Under the pieces are notes generated by a model. The model was not told where the DNA came from. It did not search any database and saw nothing but the letters and a program-made list of their open reading frames with translations. A stretch of DNA of 64,000 nucleotides from Alicyclobacillaceae bacterium (lineage in GTDB: Bacteria > Bacillota > Bacilli > Kyrpidiales > Kyrpidiaceae), in contig JASBVN010000006.1 of assembly GCA_029961045.1 (NCBI GenBank), forward strand, positions 1 to 64,000. Direction: 5' to 3'. Below, in pieces: positions 1 to 8,129 of the stretch. Position 1 is the stretch's first letter; each line of letters begins with the position of its first letter. Both the position numbers and the translations under genes were made by a program.

Positions 1-94
1 CGAACTCGCTGCCGACGGCATCCCACAGCGCCTTCATGACTTTCATCTTGTCTACTGCCTCGTAACTGCCATGATCGGTTCCTCTCCTCTCTTC
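1..94 (-). pseudogene. Fragment resembling the C-terminal part of an HpaB/PheA-type hydroxylase
   Basis: Reading leftwards from position 94, one frame gives the peptide GSYEAVDKMKVMKALWDAVG and continues off the window edge. From memory this matches the region near the C-terminus of flavin-dependent 4-hydroxyphenylacetate/phenol hydroxylases (consensus like LAWDxxGSEFGGRHELYE), not an N-terminus. The same frame has a TAG at 97-95. A ribosome-site-like GAGGAGAGG precedes an ATG at 72, but that frame stops after six codons. A perfect AAGGAGGTGATGA lies at 197-185 and leads only into a 19-codon ORF ending at 129. I read this as a broken or shifted gene. The rest of 100-323 shows no other gene. 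The identity fits the flavin reductase in the cluster but rests on a short match. Confidence 0.3.
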
Positions 95-323
95 CTAATT
101 GCGGTTCAGATGGGTCAGTTCCTTCTCCCTAGACCAAAGATCGATAATCATCTCGGTTAAACATATTTTTCTGAATTATAAATTTCATCACCTCCTTCTA
201 AAATCCATTTGCGCCTCTATATATCCTCTGCGGAATACCAAGCCGCCCCCTCCGAGCACAAAAGCTCCAATGGAAGACCGGTTGCTGCGGGCGGGAAGCC
301 GGCCGAGCTTTCTTTTCCCGCAT

Positions 324-533
324 CTAGGTACCGAGGGGCATCCGTCCGCGGATCAGACTGACGGGCATTCCGGCGATCCCCCAGTTATCCGGGTCGATTT
401 CCACAATAAACACGCGCACCGTCTGGGGGTCAACACCGAGGGTAGTGGTCACATGATCCGTCAGTTCCCGCAACAATTGATGCTTCTGCTCTATGCTGCG
501 ACCGCGCAGCAGGTGAACGCGCACAATAATCAT
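324..533 (-). CDS. 4-oxalocrotonate tautomerase-like protein lacking Pro1
   Basis: A 69-residue protein of the 4-OT (tautomerase) family: beta strand IIVRVHLLRGR, a helix, then VRVFIVEIDPDNWGIAG, as in canonical 4-OT. Family members normally start Met-Pro, and the processed Pro1 is the catalytic base. Here the sequence after Met is Ile-Ile-Val, and no in-frame Met-Pro lies upstream because the preceding gene's stop is only a few bases away. The Arg11-equivalent (RGR) and the second-strand Arg are kept. The start is five bases after the aldolase stop, so it is probably the last gene of the operon. Either it is a non-Pro1 tautomerase with altered chemistry, or a structural paralogue of the Pro1-containing copy at the operon's head. 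Confidence 0.8.
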   Translation of the reverse strand: MIIVRVHLLRGRSIEQKHQLLRELTDHVTTTLGVDPQTVRVFIVEIDPDNWGIAGMPVSLIRGRMPLGT

Positions 534-538
534 GACCC

Positions 539-1570
539 TTACCTGCCTTGCGCGACGGATGACCGGTGTGCCAATTCGTAGGCCACCTGAATAATTTGGT
601 CCTCCTGGCCCCCCACCGTCTTGCGCCGCCCCAGTTCGATGAGAATGTCCCGGGGCTCCACACCGAATTTTTCCGCAGCGCGCCGCGCATGGAGCAAGAA
701 GGTTGAATAGACGCCCGCATACCCGATCACCAGTGCATCCCGGTCGATCACGATGGGGCGGGGCAAAAGCGGTTTGACCACCTCTTCCGCAGCGTCCATG
801 ATCGCGTAAAGATCCACGCCGGTCTCCACACCCAGCCGGTCCAACACCGCCACCAACACTTCAAACTGGGTATTGCCGGCTCCGGCTCCCAGGCCGCACA
901 GGGAGCCGTCCAACCATGTGGCCCCTTCTTCCATGGCGGCAAGGGTATTGGCTACTCCCAATCCGAGATTGTTGTGGCCGTGGAATCCCACCTCGCAACT
1001 CAGCGCATCGCGGAGCGCCCGTACACGGTCCCGAGCTTCATGGGGCAACATGGCTCCGGCCGAATCGACCACGTACACCACATCGGCGCCCGCCTCTTCC
1101 ATGATCCGCGCCTGTTTCGCCAGTTCGGCCGGGGGCACCATATGGGCCATCATCAGAAAACCGCATACAGTCATCCCCAGTTCTTTGGCCATGGCGATGT
1201 GTTGGGGGCTGATGTCCGCCTCGGTGCAGTGGGTGGCCACCCTGACCACCGACGCGCCGATCTCGTGTGCCCGCTTCAACTCCTTGCGCGTTCCGACCCC
1301 CGGCAACAGGAGAACCGAAACGCGGGAGCCGCCCGCTTGCCGAACAGCCGTCTGAATCCAGTCCAACTCCGGTTCCTTCGACAAGCCGAACTGAAGGGAA
1401 GATCCCCCCAGCCCGTCTCCGTGGGTGACCTCGAAGACCGGAACCTTTGCGGAAGCCAGAGCGGCCGCCACCCGGCCAACTTGCTCCGAGGTGAACTGAT
1501 GACGGACCGCGTGGCTGCCGTCGCGTAGCGACACATCGACGAGCGTAATGTTCTGATGATTCGTTGCCAT
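539..1570 (-). CDS. dmpG: 4-hydroxy-2-oxovalerate aldolase
   Basis: A 343-residue DmpG/BphI-type aldolase that splits 4-hydroxy-2-oxopentanoate into pyruvate and acetaldehyde, the last cleavage of the meta pathway. Visible are the catalytic block [13 protein letters not shown] (Arg, Asp, His), [22 protein letters not shown], the metal ligands in [14 protein letters not shown], and the C-terminal [12 protein letters not shown] and [12 protein letters not shown] chose the ATG at 1570, preceded by GAGGG at good spacing, over an upstream TTG that adds eight residues. It follows dmpF by 35 bases; these two enzymes normally form a channelling complex. Confidence 0.95.
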   Translation of the reverse strand: MATNHQNITLVDVSLRDGSHAVRHQFTSEQVGRVAAALASAKVPVFEVTHGDGLGGSSLQFGLSKEPELDWIQTAVRQAGGSRVSVLLLPGVGTRKELKRAHEIGASVVRVATHCTEADISPQHIAMAKELGMTVCGFLMMAHMVPPAELAKQARIMEEAGADVVYVVDSAGAMLPHEARDRVRALRDALSCEVGFHGHNNLGLGVANTLAAMEEGATWLDGSLCGLGAGAGNTQFEVLVAVLDRLGVETGVDLYAIMDAAEEVVKPLLPRPIVIDRDALVIGYAGVYSTFLLHARRAAEKFGVEPRDILIELGRRKTVGGQEDQIIQVAYELAHRSSVAQGR

Positions 1571-1605
1571 TCTTTTTCCCTCTCTTTTTGACAATTCCGC
1601 CGCCT

Positions 1606-2490
1606 TTAAGACACCACCAACCGCTCTTCGACCAACTTTTCAGCCACCCGCACGGCCGCCGACGTGATGATATCCAGGTTGCCGGCATATTTGGGAAGGT
1701 AGTCGCCGGCCCCCTCGACCTCGATCATGATGGTCACCATTTTGCCTTCTCCGGTGGGGGAAGGCTCCACCAGCGGCGGCACCTTCAGTTTGTATCCCGG
1801 TACATAGCGCTGGACCTCCGCCACCATCTCCTGCACCGACTTGACCACGGCCGCCTCGTCCGCCTCCGGCATCAGCGCATAGATGGTGTTGGTCATCATG
1901 ATCGGCGGCTCGGCCGGGTTGAGGATGATCAACGCTTTTCCCCGTTTGGCTCCGCCCACCCGTTCGAGGGACGCCGCCGTCGCTTGGGTGAATTCGTCGA
2001 TATTCGCCCGCGTCCCGGGACCGGCGCTCTTCGAGGCCACCGTGGCCACGATTTCCGCGTAGTCCACCTCGGCCACCCGGCTGAGGGCGTAGACCATCGG
2101 CACAGTGGCTTGGGCTCCACACGTAATCAAACTGATGTTGTCCGGCGGAAGACCGGCATTGAGATTGACAACCGGCACCACCGGGTCCCCTACCGAAGCG
2201 GGAGTCAGATCGATGGCGATCTTGCCCGCCTCCTTCAGGAGCGGGGCATGGCGCAGATGCGCCTTGGCCGAGGTGGCATCAAAGACGATTTGAATCCCCC
2301 GATCGGCCAAAACGGCATCGATCGATTCGGTGCTGGTTGGAATCCCCATCGCGCGGGCCCTCGCCAAGCCTTCCGACTGGGGGTCAATCCCTGCCACTAA
2401 CGCCAATTCCAAGGACGGACTCCGAAGTATTTTGTACATTAAGTCCGTTCCGATATTTCCCGATCCGAGAATTCCAACTTTGACCGCCAT
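1606..2490 (-). CDS. dmpF: Acetaldehyde dehydrogenase (acylating)
   Basis: A 294-residue enzyme that oxidises acetaldehyde to acetyl-CoA with NAD and CoA. The N-terminal Rossmann motif [12 protein letters not shown], the catalytic cysteine in [16 protein letters not shown] (about residue 129), and the [13 protein letters not shown] and [15 protein letters not shown] blocks are all family hallmarks, and the length is typical (about 300). The start lies three bases after the hydratase stop. With DmpG it converts the toxic intermediate directly to acetyl-CoA. Confidence 0.95.
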   Translation of the reverse strand: MAVKVGILGSGNIGTDLMYKILRSPSLELALVAGIDPQSEGLARARAMGIPTSTESIDAVLADRGIQIVFDATSAKAHLRHAPLLKEAGKIAIDLTPASVGDPVVPVVNLNAGLPPDNISLITCGAQATVPMVYALSRVAEVDYAEIVATVASKSAGPGTRANIDEFTQATAASLERVGGAKRGKALIILNPAEPPIMMTNTIYALMPEADEAAVVKSVQEMVAEVQRYVPGYKLKVPPLVEPSPTGEGKMVTIMIEVEGAGDYLPKYAGNLDIITSAAVRVAEKLVEERLVVS

Positions 2491-2493
2491 GGT

Positions 2494-3303
2494 TCACTCT
2501 CCCTTTTTGTCCAGGGTGGGAAATTGCAACAGCACGGTGTCAAGGCCGGCTATCTGCAAACATACACTCTGGCCCGGGCGCACGGGTACAGCACCGGCCA
2601 ACGCCCCCGACAAGACGATGTCGCCCGCCTCCATTCCTTCTCCCATTTCGCCCAATTTATTGGCCAACCAAGCCACGCACACAGCCGGATGTCCGAGGGC
2701 GGCCGCACCCGCGCCGACGGCCTCAACGCGGCCGTCCACGTAAAGAACCATCCCGGCCAACGCCAGATCGAGTTCCTGCCACCGGGTACACCACGGGCCG
2801 ATGGCATAGGCTCCGGAAGAAGCGTTATCCGCCACCGTGTCGACTAACTTGATTTTCCAATCCCGGATGCGACTGTCTACAATCTCGACGGCGGCGGCCA
2901 CAGCCTCGGTGGCGCGGAACACATCTTGAATCGTCACTCCGGGACCGCGGAGCGGCTTTTTCAGCAGAAAAGCGATCTCTCCTTCCACGCGGGGTTGCAG
3001 GAGACGGCCCACATCGACCTCTCCGATTCCGCGGCGCACAGGTACGGACAAGCTGTCCAACAGCGCGCCGTAATCCGGCTCGTGGACCCCCATCATCTGT
3101 TGCATCGCCCGGCTGGTCAGGCCGATTTTTCTGCCCGTGATGCGGTCTCCGGCCTTCAGGCGCAACCGCACCCACGCCTGCTGAACCGCATACGCATCCG
3201 CCACATCGTTCAGCCCGTACGTTTCGCTCAACGGATCAATGGGAGTACGGCTTTGCCACGCCCGGTCCAAACGGGCGGCCATCTCATCGATCGGCAGCCT
3301 CAT
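2494..3303 (-). CDS. dmpE: 2-oxopent-4-enoate hydratase
   Basis: A 269-residue protein of the fumarylacetoacetase-like hydratase/decarboxylase family. The stretch SRIRDWKIKLVDTVADNASS is close to DmpE, and GRKIGLTSRAMQQMMGV and LQPRVEGEIAFLL carry the metal-binding Glu residues. The start is set by an ATGA overlap with the flavin-reductase stop (3303-3300), implying translational coupling; a longer frame upstream is out of register with that gene. It hydrates 2-oxopent-4-enoate to 4-hydroxy-2-oxovalerate, the DmpG substrate. The paralogue at 5271-6035 looks more like the decarboxylase. Confidence 0.88.
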   Translation of the reverse strand: MRLPIDEMAARLDRAWQSRTPIDPLSETYGLNDVADAYAVQQAWVRLRLKAGDRITGRKIGLTSRAMQQMMGVHEPDYGALLDSLSVPVRRGIGEVDVGRLLQPRVEGEIAFLLKKPLRGPGVTIQDVFRATEAVAAAVEIVDSRIRDWKIKLVDTVADNASSGAYAIGPWCTRWQELDLALAGMVLYVDGRVEAVGAGAAALGHPAVCVAWLANKLGEMGEGMEAGDIVLSGALAGAVPVRPGQSVCLQIAGLDTVLLQFPTLDKKGE

Positions 3304-3776
3304 GCAGACTCCTCCATCACCTGGGGCAGGCTCGTGAACTTGCCCGTGTAGAAAATCAGCGGTTGCCCCTCGCGATAATGGAAATCCTCGATCTCTCCCA
3401 GATAGAGGACATGGTCGCCGCCGTCGTACGCCCTCCACGGCCTGCACTCGATCCAGGCCAAAACCCCTCCCAACCGGGGCGCCACTTCACCCTCCTCCCA
3501 CTCCACGACCAACCCCTCCTGGGGGCGCCCCGCAAAGTGCAGGGCCAACTCCTGCTGGTCGGCTGCGAGGATGTTGACGGCGAAGGGCGTCCCCTCGAGT
3601 TTGCTGCAAGCCTTGGCCCGCCGGTCAATGGACACCAACAGCAAGGGCGGATCCAGCGAGACCGACGTAAACGAATTGACCGTGATGCCGTACCGTTCCC
3701 CCGCCGCGGCGTATGTCACCACCGTCACGCCGGTGGCAAAACGACCGAAACAATAACGCAACTCCCGGCTATCCAT
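3300..3776 (-). CDS. Flavin reductase, HpaC/PheA2-like
   Basis: A 158-residue flavin reductase-like (FMN-binding split-barrel) protein. Seen are FATGVTVVTYAAAGERYGIT, VNSFTSVSLDPPLLLVSID and GDHVLYLGEIEDF, all typical of the reductase component of two-component monooxygenases. It would supply reduced flavin to an HpaB/PheA1-type hydroxylase; the only trace of such a partner here is the fragment at the left edge. It sits inside the meta-cleavage operon, overlaps dmpE by four bases, and lies 30 bases after the semialdehyde dehydrogenase. Whether the oxygenase uses phenol, 4-hydroxyphenylacetate or another phenolic cannot be told from this gene. Confidence 0.88.
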   Translation of the reverse strand: MDSRELRYCFGRFATGVTVVTYAAAGERYGITVNSFTSVSLDPPLLLVSIDRRAKACSKLEGTPFAVNILAADQQELALHFAGRPQEGLVVEWEEGEVAPRLGGVLAWIECRPWRAYDGGDHVLYLGEIEDFHYREGQPLIFYTGKFTSLPQVMEESA

Positions 3777-3806
3777 TTCTTGACCCCCAGTCCGGCCGTT
3801 GTCCCC

Positions 3807-5246
3807 TTAGACAGCGACACAGATGTTCATGATCTCGGTGTAAAACTCCATGCTGTAGTGACCGCCCTCACGTCCAATTCCACTGTGCTTCATCCCGCCA
3901 AAGGGAACCCGCAGATCGCGCACGAAGAAATCATTCACCCACACCGTGCCGGCCTTCATGGCCGCCGCCACCCGGTGAGCCCGGCTGACATCCCGCGTCT
4001 GCACCACGGCGCTTAAGCCATAGCGGGTTCCATTGGCCCATTCGATCACTTCTTCTTCGGTCTTGAACGGTGTCACCGTGACCACGGGGCCGAAGACCTC
4101 GTCCTGGCAAATCCGGTCCTGCGGGCCGGCGGCGATCACCGTCGGCATCATGAAGTTACCCCCGCTCAACGGCCCCGCCAATCTCAGCCGTTCTCCGCCG
4201 ACCATCACTTCGTCGCCGTCCTCCCGGGCGGCGCGGACAAACCCCAACACCCGGTCGAGATGCTCCGGAGAAATGAGAGCCCCCATTTCGGTTGCGGGAT
4301 CCATCGGATCGCCGACTTTAATTCCCTTGGCCACCTCGACAAAGTCGGACACAAAGCGGTCGTAGATCGATTCGTGGACGAAAATGCGCGAGCCGGCGAG
4401 GCAAAACTCGCCCTGATTGAAAAAGGCCGCCCTTTTGGCGATCTGCAAGGCCCGTTCGAAGTCGGCATCCTCGAAGATGATGTTCGCTCCCTTTCCGCCG
4501 AGCTCGAAGGAGTAGCGCTTCAAGGTGGCCGCACCGGCCCGCATGATCGTCTGTCCCGTGGTGGTCTCACCGGTAAACGAGATGAGGGCCACATCGGGAT
4601 GCGTGGTCAAGAATTCGCCTGCGCTGTTGGGACCGTGGCCGTGCACCACATTAAAGATTCCGGGCGGCAGATCCGCCTCTTGGGCGAGTTGGGCCAGTTT
4701 CCAGGCCCCGAGGGGGGTCCATTCCGCCGGTTTCAACACCACCGTATTGCCGAAAGCCAGCGCCGGACCGATCTTCCACGTTTCCAACAGGAGGGGGACG
4801 TTCCAGGGAGTGATGAGGGCCGCGACTCCTACCGGTTGGCGAAGCACATAGTTGATGTAGTTATTTTCCATCGGATAGCTCTCCGAGCCGACCATCGTGA
4901 CGAAGTCAGCAAAAAAGCTGATGTTGGCCGCCACCCGTTCGAGATAGTGATGGCTGTTTTCCGAAATCGGCCGGCCCACGTCGAGGGTTTCGATCCGGGC
5001 CAGTTCGTCGGCGGATTTGCGAATGGCATCGGCAAACCGGTTCAAGATGCGACGCCGTTCCGAGGGCTTGGTTTTCGACCATTTCTCAAAAGCCCGCTTC
5101 GCCGCTTCCACCGCCGCGTTGACCTCTTCCCGCCCGCCGTCCGGCGCCGTCCCGATCACCTCGCCCGTCGCCGGATAATGCACCGGGAACCGCTCGCCGC
5201 CGTCCACAAACTTTCCATTGATATAGTGCTGAACCTCGAACTGCAT
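3807..5246 (-). CDS. dmpC: 2-hydroxymuconic semialdehyde dehydrogenase
   Basis: A 479-residue aldehyde dehydrogenase. PWNVPLLLETWKIGPALAFGN and ELGGKGANIIFEDADFE (catalytic Glu) and FNQGEFCLAGSR (catalytic Cys) are intact. Family and context (tautomerase, decarboxylase, hydratase, aldolase) point to oxidation of 2-hydroxymuconate semialdehyde to 4-oxalocrotonate, the NAD-dependent branch of catechol meta cleavage. The homoprotocatechuate enzyme HpaE is a close relative and cannot be ruled out from sequence alone. The ATG at 5246 has GGGGGAG upstream. Confidence 0.88.
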   Translation of the reverse strand: MQFEVQHYINGKFVDGGERFPVHYPATGEVIGTAPDGGREEVNAAVEAAKRAFEKWSKTKPSERRRILNRFADAIRKSADELARIETLDVGRPISENSHHYLERVAANISFFADFVTMVGSESYPMENNYINYVLRQPVGVAALITPWNVPLLLETWKIGPALAFGNTVVLKPAEWTPLGAWKLAQLAQEADLPPGIFNVVHGHGPNSAGEFLTTHPDVALISFTGETTTGQTIMRAGAATLKRYSFELGGKGANIIFEDADFERALQIAKRAAFFNQGEFCLAGSRIFVHESIYDRFVSDFVEVAKGIKVGDPMDPATEMGALISPEHLDRVLGFVRAAREDGDEVMVGGERLRLAGPLSGGNFMMPTVIAAGPQDRICQDEVFGPVVTVTPFKTEEEVIEWANGTRYGLSAVVQTRDVSRAHRVAAAMKAGTVWVNDFFVRDLRVPFGGMKHSGIGREGGHYSMEFYTEIMNICVAV

Positions 5247-5270
5247 GGTCTCGCTCCCCCATATCTGTGA

Positions 5271-6035
5271 TCAGATGATCGGTGCCACCAGTCTGGACTC
5301 CGCCGGTCCTTCCGCCGCCAGCATCCGCGCCTCCCCAATCGGCACGGCGGAACAGGGCGCGCCCAACAGGATGATGTCGCCCGCCCGAAGTCCTCGCCCC
5401 AGCCGACGGGCTTGCTCAGCCGCCCACGCCAACAACGCCAGCGGGTCGCCCAAATTCACAAGCGCACCTTCCTCCCATTCCCCTGCATCCAGAGACACCC
5501 GAAGCGCACCCTCCTGCCGCCAGAGCACCTCCGGAGACAGCGGGCGCCCGCTCAGGACAACGGCTCCGCCCGAAGCATTGTCGGCCACGACGTCGGCCCC
5601 CGTAAACCTGTAGCCTGCATAGATACTGTCCAGTATATCGACCGCCAATTGCACAAAGGCGATGCTCGCCAGCAGGTCACCGGCCCGAGCATCCTCCGGC
5701 GGGGTACGGTCGAACACGACCGCCAGTTCAGGTTCCACGCGCGGTTGGATGAAGCGCTCACGCACAACCGGCTCGCCCGGTTGGATGAGCATCGAGCGGT
5801 GCAAGTGACCGATAATCGGCTCGGAAACCTTCATCTGTTCCTGCTTGGCCCGGCTGATGAGCCCCAGCTTGTATCCAATCACCGGGTCTCCCTCCGCCTC
5901 CCGGTGGCGGGCCAACTCAACCTGTATCTGGTAGGCCTCCTGAAGCGTCAGAGGATGTTCCTCCAGAAACGAACCCCGAACCCTCAACTGGCTGCGGCAC
6001 TGCAGGATGGCAGTCGCAACAGCGCTTTTGTCCAT
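5271..6035 (-). CDS. dmpH: 4-oxalocrotonate decarboxylase (DmpH-like)
   Basis: A hydratase/decarboxylase-family protein, paralogous to the gene at 2494-3303. VIGYKLGLISRAKQEQMKVS and the following PIIGHL resemble DmpH/NahK more than DmpE. FIQPRVEPELAVVFD supplies metal-binding Glu residues and VVADNASGGAVVLSG is the family core. With a tautomerase in front and a hydratase behind, decarboxylation of 4-oxalocrotonate is the expected step. I chose ATG 6035 (MDKSAVATA), with GGAGG ten bases upstream, giving 254 residues. ATG 6071, just after the tautomerase stop, is a fair alternative. Confidence 0.8.
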   Translation of the reverse strand: MDKSAVATAILQCRSQLRVRGSFLEEHPLTLQEAYQIQVELARHREAEGDPVIGYKLGLISRAKQEQMKVSEPIIGHLHRSMLIQPGEPVVRERFIQPRVEPELAVVFDRTPPEDARAGDLLASIAFVQLAVDILDSIYAGYRFTGADVVADNASGGAVVLSGRPLSPEVLWRQEGALRVSLDAGEWEEGALVNLGDPLALLAWAAEQARRLGRGLRAGDIILLGAPCSAVPIGEARMLAAEGPAESRLVAPII

Positions 6036-6076
6036 TCCACCCGGTCCTCCGTTGCCCCAGTTTTCCATCATTCGCC

Positions 6077-6280
6077 TCACGGTCTGTCGTCCCAATCTCC
6101 CGATGCCGCCGCCGAACCGTCAAACAGGTTTTCTTCGGGGATCTCGTGCAGGACGATCCGGATCTGTTCCGATTGCGAGTGGAGAACCCGGTTCATAATT
6201 CCGACGATGCCCTCCACCAAGGCCTTTTTCGATTCCTTCGGAAACCTCCCGTCTTCCAAGATCACCTCGATAAACGGCAT
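6077..6280 (-). CDS. dmpI: 4-oxalocrotonate tautomerase
   Basis: A 67-residue tautomerase that ketonises 2-hydroxymuconate. Starting at ATG 6280 the protein begins Met-Pro-Phe-Ile-Glu, giving the catalytic Pro1. The Arg11-equivalent in LEDGR and the strand IRIVLHEIPEEN with its Arg are present. GGAGAGGATGAG precedes this ATG; an in-frame ATG six codons earlier would bury Pro1 and is unlikely. It is the first gene of the minus-strand catabolic operon, directly behind an AT-rich inverted repeat. Confidence 0.88.
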   Translation of the reverse strand: MPFIEVILEDGRFPKESKKALVEGIVGIMNRVLHSQSEQIRIVLHEIPEENLFDGSAAASGDWDDRP

Positions 6281-6293
6281 CTCATCCTCTCCA

Positions 6294-6312
6294 ATCATAT
6301 ATCTTATATGAT
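6294..6312. promoter_or_regulatory. Inverted repeat, candidate operator of the meta-cleavage operon
   Basis: ATCATATA-TCT-TATATGAT is a perfect 8-bp inverted repeat with a 3-base centre, 14 bases before the tautomerase start. It lies in a sharply AT-rich stretch within GC-rich surroundings and may overlap the -10 region. No regulator gene lies next to it, so the binding protein is unknown. Confidence 0.45.
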
Positions 6313-6690
6313 CTTGCTAATTTACAATCTCTATTTTATTCCGACACATGCAAATATCACTCCCGAAATCGGCGCATATTTTGCGTTGATCTCCGGTGAA
6401 GGACGATCTTGTAGTTTTATCTCCGCTTATCTAATGATTTTATTTAATTTAACCGTATTTTCACTTCCTATCCGTTCGAGACGCCGGCCAGCGTGTTAGT
6501 GGCCGCCGTCCTCGCACTTGCCCACCCGGGGCCCCGGTACAGGTCCTGCCGCCGGAGACGGCCAAGGAGCCCGGCCGCCGGTTGCGCCAGGCGGTCCCGG
6601 GAAAAAAGGGACCGCCCGGAGCGGCGATCCCCTTCGCGTTCATAATAGATGTTGTGCGCGTGTACCGAACACATCCCGCATGAACGTCGA
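6313..6690. other. Intergenic region between the ureide and meta-cleavage operons
   Basis: No convincing gene. The left part (6313-6480) is AT-rich and should hold the promoter of the meta-cleavage operon; I see no clean -35/-10 pair. The right part is GC-rich and lies after the allantoinase gene. It contains a perfect 9-bp inverted repeat (6590-6598 with 6608-6616) whose loop carries six A on the plus strand. It lacks a following T-run, so its role as a terminator is uncertain. Confidence 0.4.
6590..6616. repeat. Perfect 9-bp inverted repeat
   Basis: GGCGGTCCC and GGGACCGCC, separated by nine bases (GGG then six A). It is downstream of the allantoinase gene and may form a hairpin at the end of that transcript, but there is no T-tract on either side. 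Confidence 0.45.
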
Positions 6691-8103
6691 CTAACTGCGC
6701 TGCACTCCTCCCTCCCGCCCCGCCGTGCAACCGGGCTTGATCCACTGCCCGCCCGCCCCGCCGACGATCCCGTCCGGCCGCCGGTACACGACCCGCCCCC
6801 TGTTTAGGGTCGCCTCGATCCGACAAGACAGCCGCCGGCCGATATACGGGCTCTGACGGTGACGGTCATAGAGATCCTCGGCCCGGAGGGTGTAGGAGTG
6901 GGCAAAATTGACAACAACCAGGTCGGCGTCGTAACCAGGGGCAATCCGCCCCTTGCGGGGGAGAAAGCCGAGCCGTTTAGCCGGGTTGTAGGCCACCCAC
7001 CGCGCGATGTCCGGCAAAGGCAGCCCCCGCCGGATGTGCCCCTCGTCCAAGATCAGTTCATAGGAGCTTTGTCCGGCCGCAATGCCCCCCCACACATCAA
7101 ACATGTCGCCGCCGGGCGCGATTTTCATAGAAGGCGGGCACGGGGAATGATCGGAGGAGATCATGTCGATTCTCCCTTCTGCCAAAAGGGCCCAAAGGCG
7201 TTCCCGGTTTTCCCGCGATCGCAAGGGCGGAGCGCACTTGGCCACCGGTCCGATGCGCTCCGCATCATCCTCGGTCAGGATCAAATAGTGGGGACATGTT
7301 TCCAGAGTCACATCCAGACCCTCTTGTTTCGCCCGGTCGATCTCCGCCACCGTCTCGGCCCAACTTACATGGGCAAAATGAAGTCTGCACGACGTCAGCC
7401 GGGCGTAGTGCAGTGCTTTTCGCACCGCAATCCGCTCCGCTTCGGGAGGCCGGGACTGCAAATAGTCCCGGATCCCGACCCGGCCCCGGCGCCGCTTGTC
7501 GGCCGTCAGCGCGCTCACCATCTGTTCGTCTTCGGCGTGGAGCATCAGGATCTTTCCGGTGCGGGCGATCAGTCGCATTCCCCTCAACAGAGCGTCGTCG
7601 TCCACACGTTGAAAGTCGCCCTCTTCTTGGGTGCCGGGGGAAGACATAAATGCCTTGAACCCGACAACGCCCGCCTCGCTCAACCCTTCGATGTCCTCGA
7701 GATTTTGCGGAACCAGGCCGCCCCAAAAAGCGTAATCCACCACCGATTTTTGTCCGGCGAGGGCCGCTTTCTGTTCCAGCAGGGAAACCCGGACGGTCGG
7801 CGGCAGGCTGTTCAACGGCATATCCACATAGGTCGTGCACCCGCCGGCCGCCAAAGCCGCCGACCCGGTTTCAAAGCCTTCCCAGTCCTCCCGCCCCGGC
7901 TCGTTGAAATGAACATGGACATCGATCATGCCCGGCATCACCGTCATACCCTGGACGTCGAACACCGGCAAGGAATACCGTTCCGGCGAGCGGGTAAACT
8001 CGGCGATCACACCGCCGCGCACCACAATGTCCAGGTCGCACGTCTCCTCGTCGAGGACCACCCGGCCGCCCCGTATGATCCAATCGGCATTTTCCGGCAT
8101 CAT
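6691..8103 (-). CDS. allB: Allantoinase
   Basis: A 470-residue cyclic amidohydrolase. PGMIDVHVHFNEPGREDWEG, AAGGCTTYVDMPLNSLPPT, the carboxylated-Lys site VGFKAFMSS, MLHAEDEQM, HFAHVSW and ISSDHSPCPP give the full binuclear-metal site. The EPGREDWEGFETGS and DMPLNS blocks are typical of allantoinases (AllB/PucH) rather than dihydropyrimidinases or dihydroorotases. It hydrolyses allantoin to allantoate. It starts 26 bases after the binding-protein gene of the ABC importer, so uptake and hydrolysis look co-transcribed. The C-terminus runs about 20 residues past the usual end and is low in conservation. Confidence 0.9.
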   Translation of the reverse strand: MMPENADWIIRGGRVVLDEETCDLDIVVRGGVIAEFTRSPERYSLPVFDVQGMTVMPGMIDVHVHFNEPGREDWEGFETGSAALAAGGCTTYVDMPLNSLPPTVRVSLLEQKAALAGQKSVVDYAFWGGLVPQNLEDIEGLSEAGVVGFKAFMSSPGTQEEGDFQRVDDDALLRGMRLIARTGKILMLHAEDEQMVSALTADKRRRGRVGIRDYLQSRPPEAERIAVRKALHYARLTSCRLHFAHVSWAETVAEIDRAKQEGLDVTLETCPHYLILTEDDAERIGPVAKCAPPLRSRENRERLWALLAEGRIDMISSDHSPCPPSMKIAPGGDMFDVWGGIAAGQSSYELILDEGHIRRGLPLPDIARWVAYNPAKRLGFLPRKGRIAPGYDADLVVVNFAHSYTLRAEDLYDRHRQSPYIGRRLSCRIEATLNRGRVVYRRPDGIVGGAGGQWIKPGCTAGREGGVQRS

Positions 8104-8129
8104 GTCCCGTCTCCCATCGTCAGTCTAGA

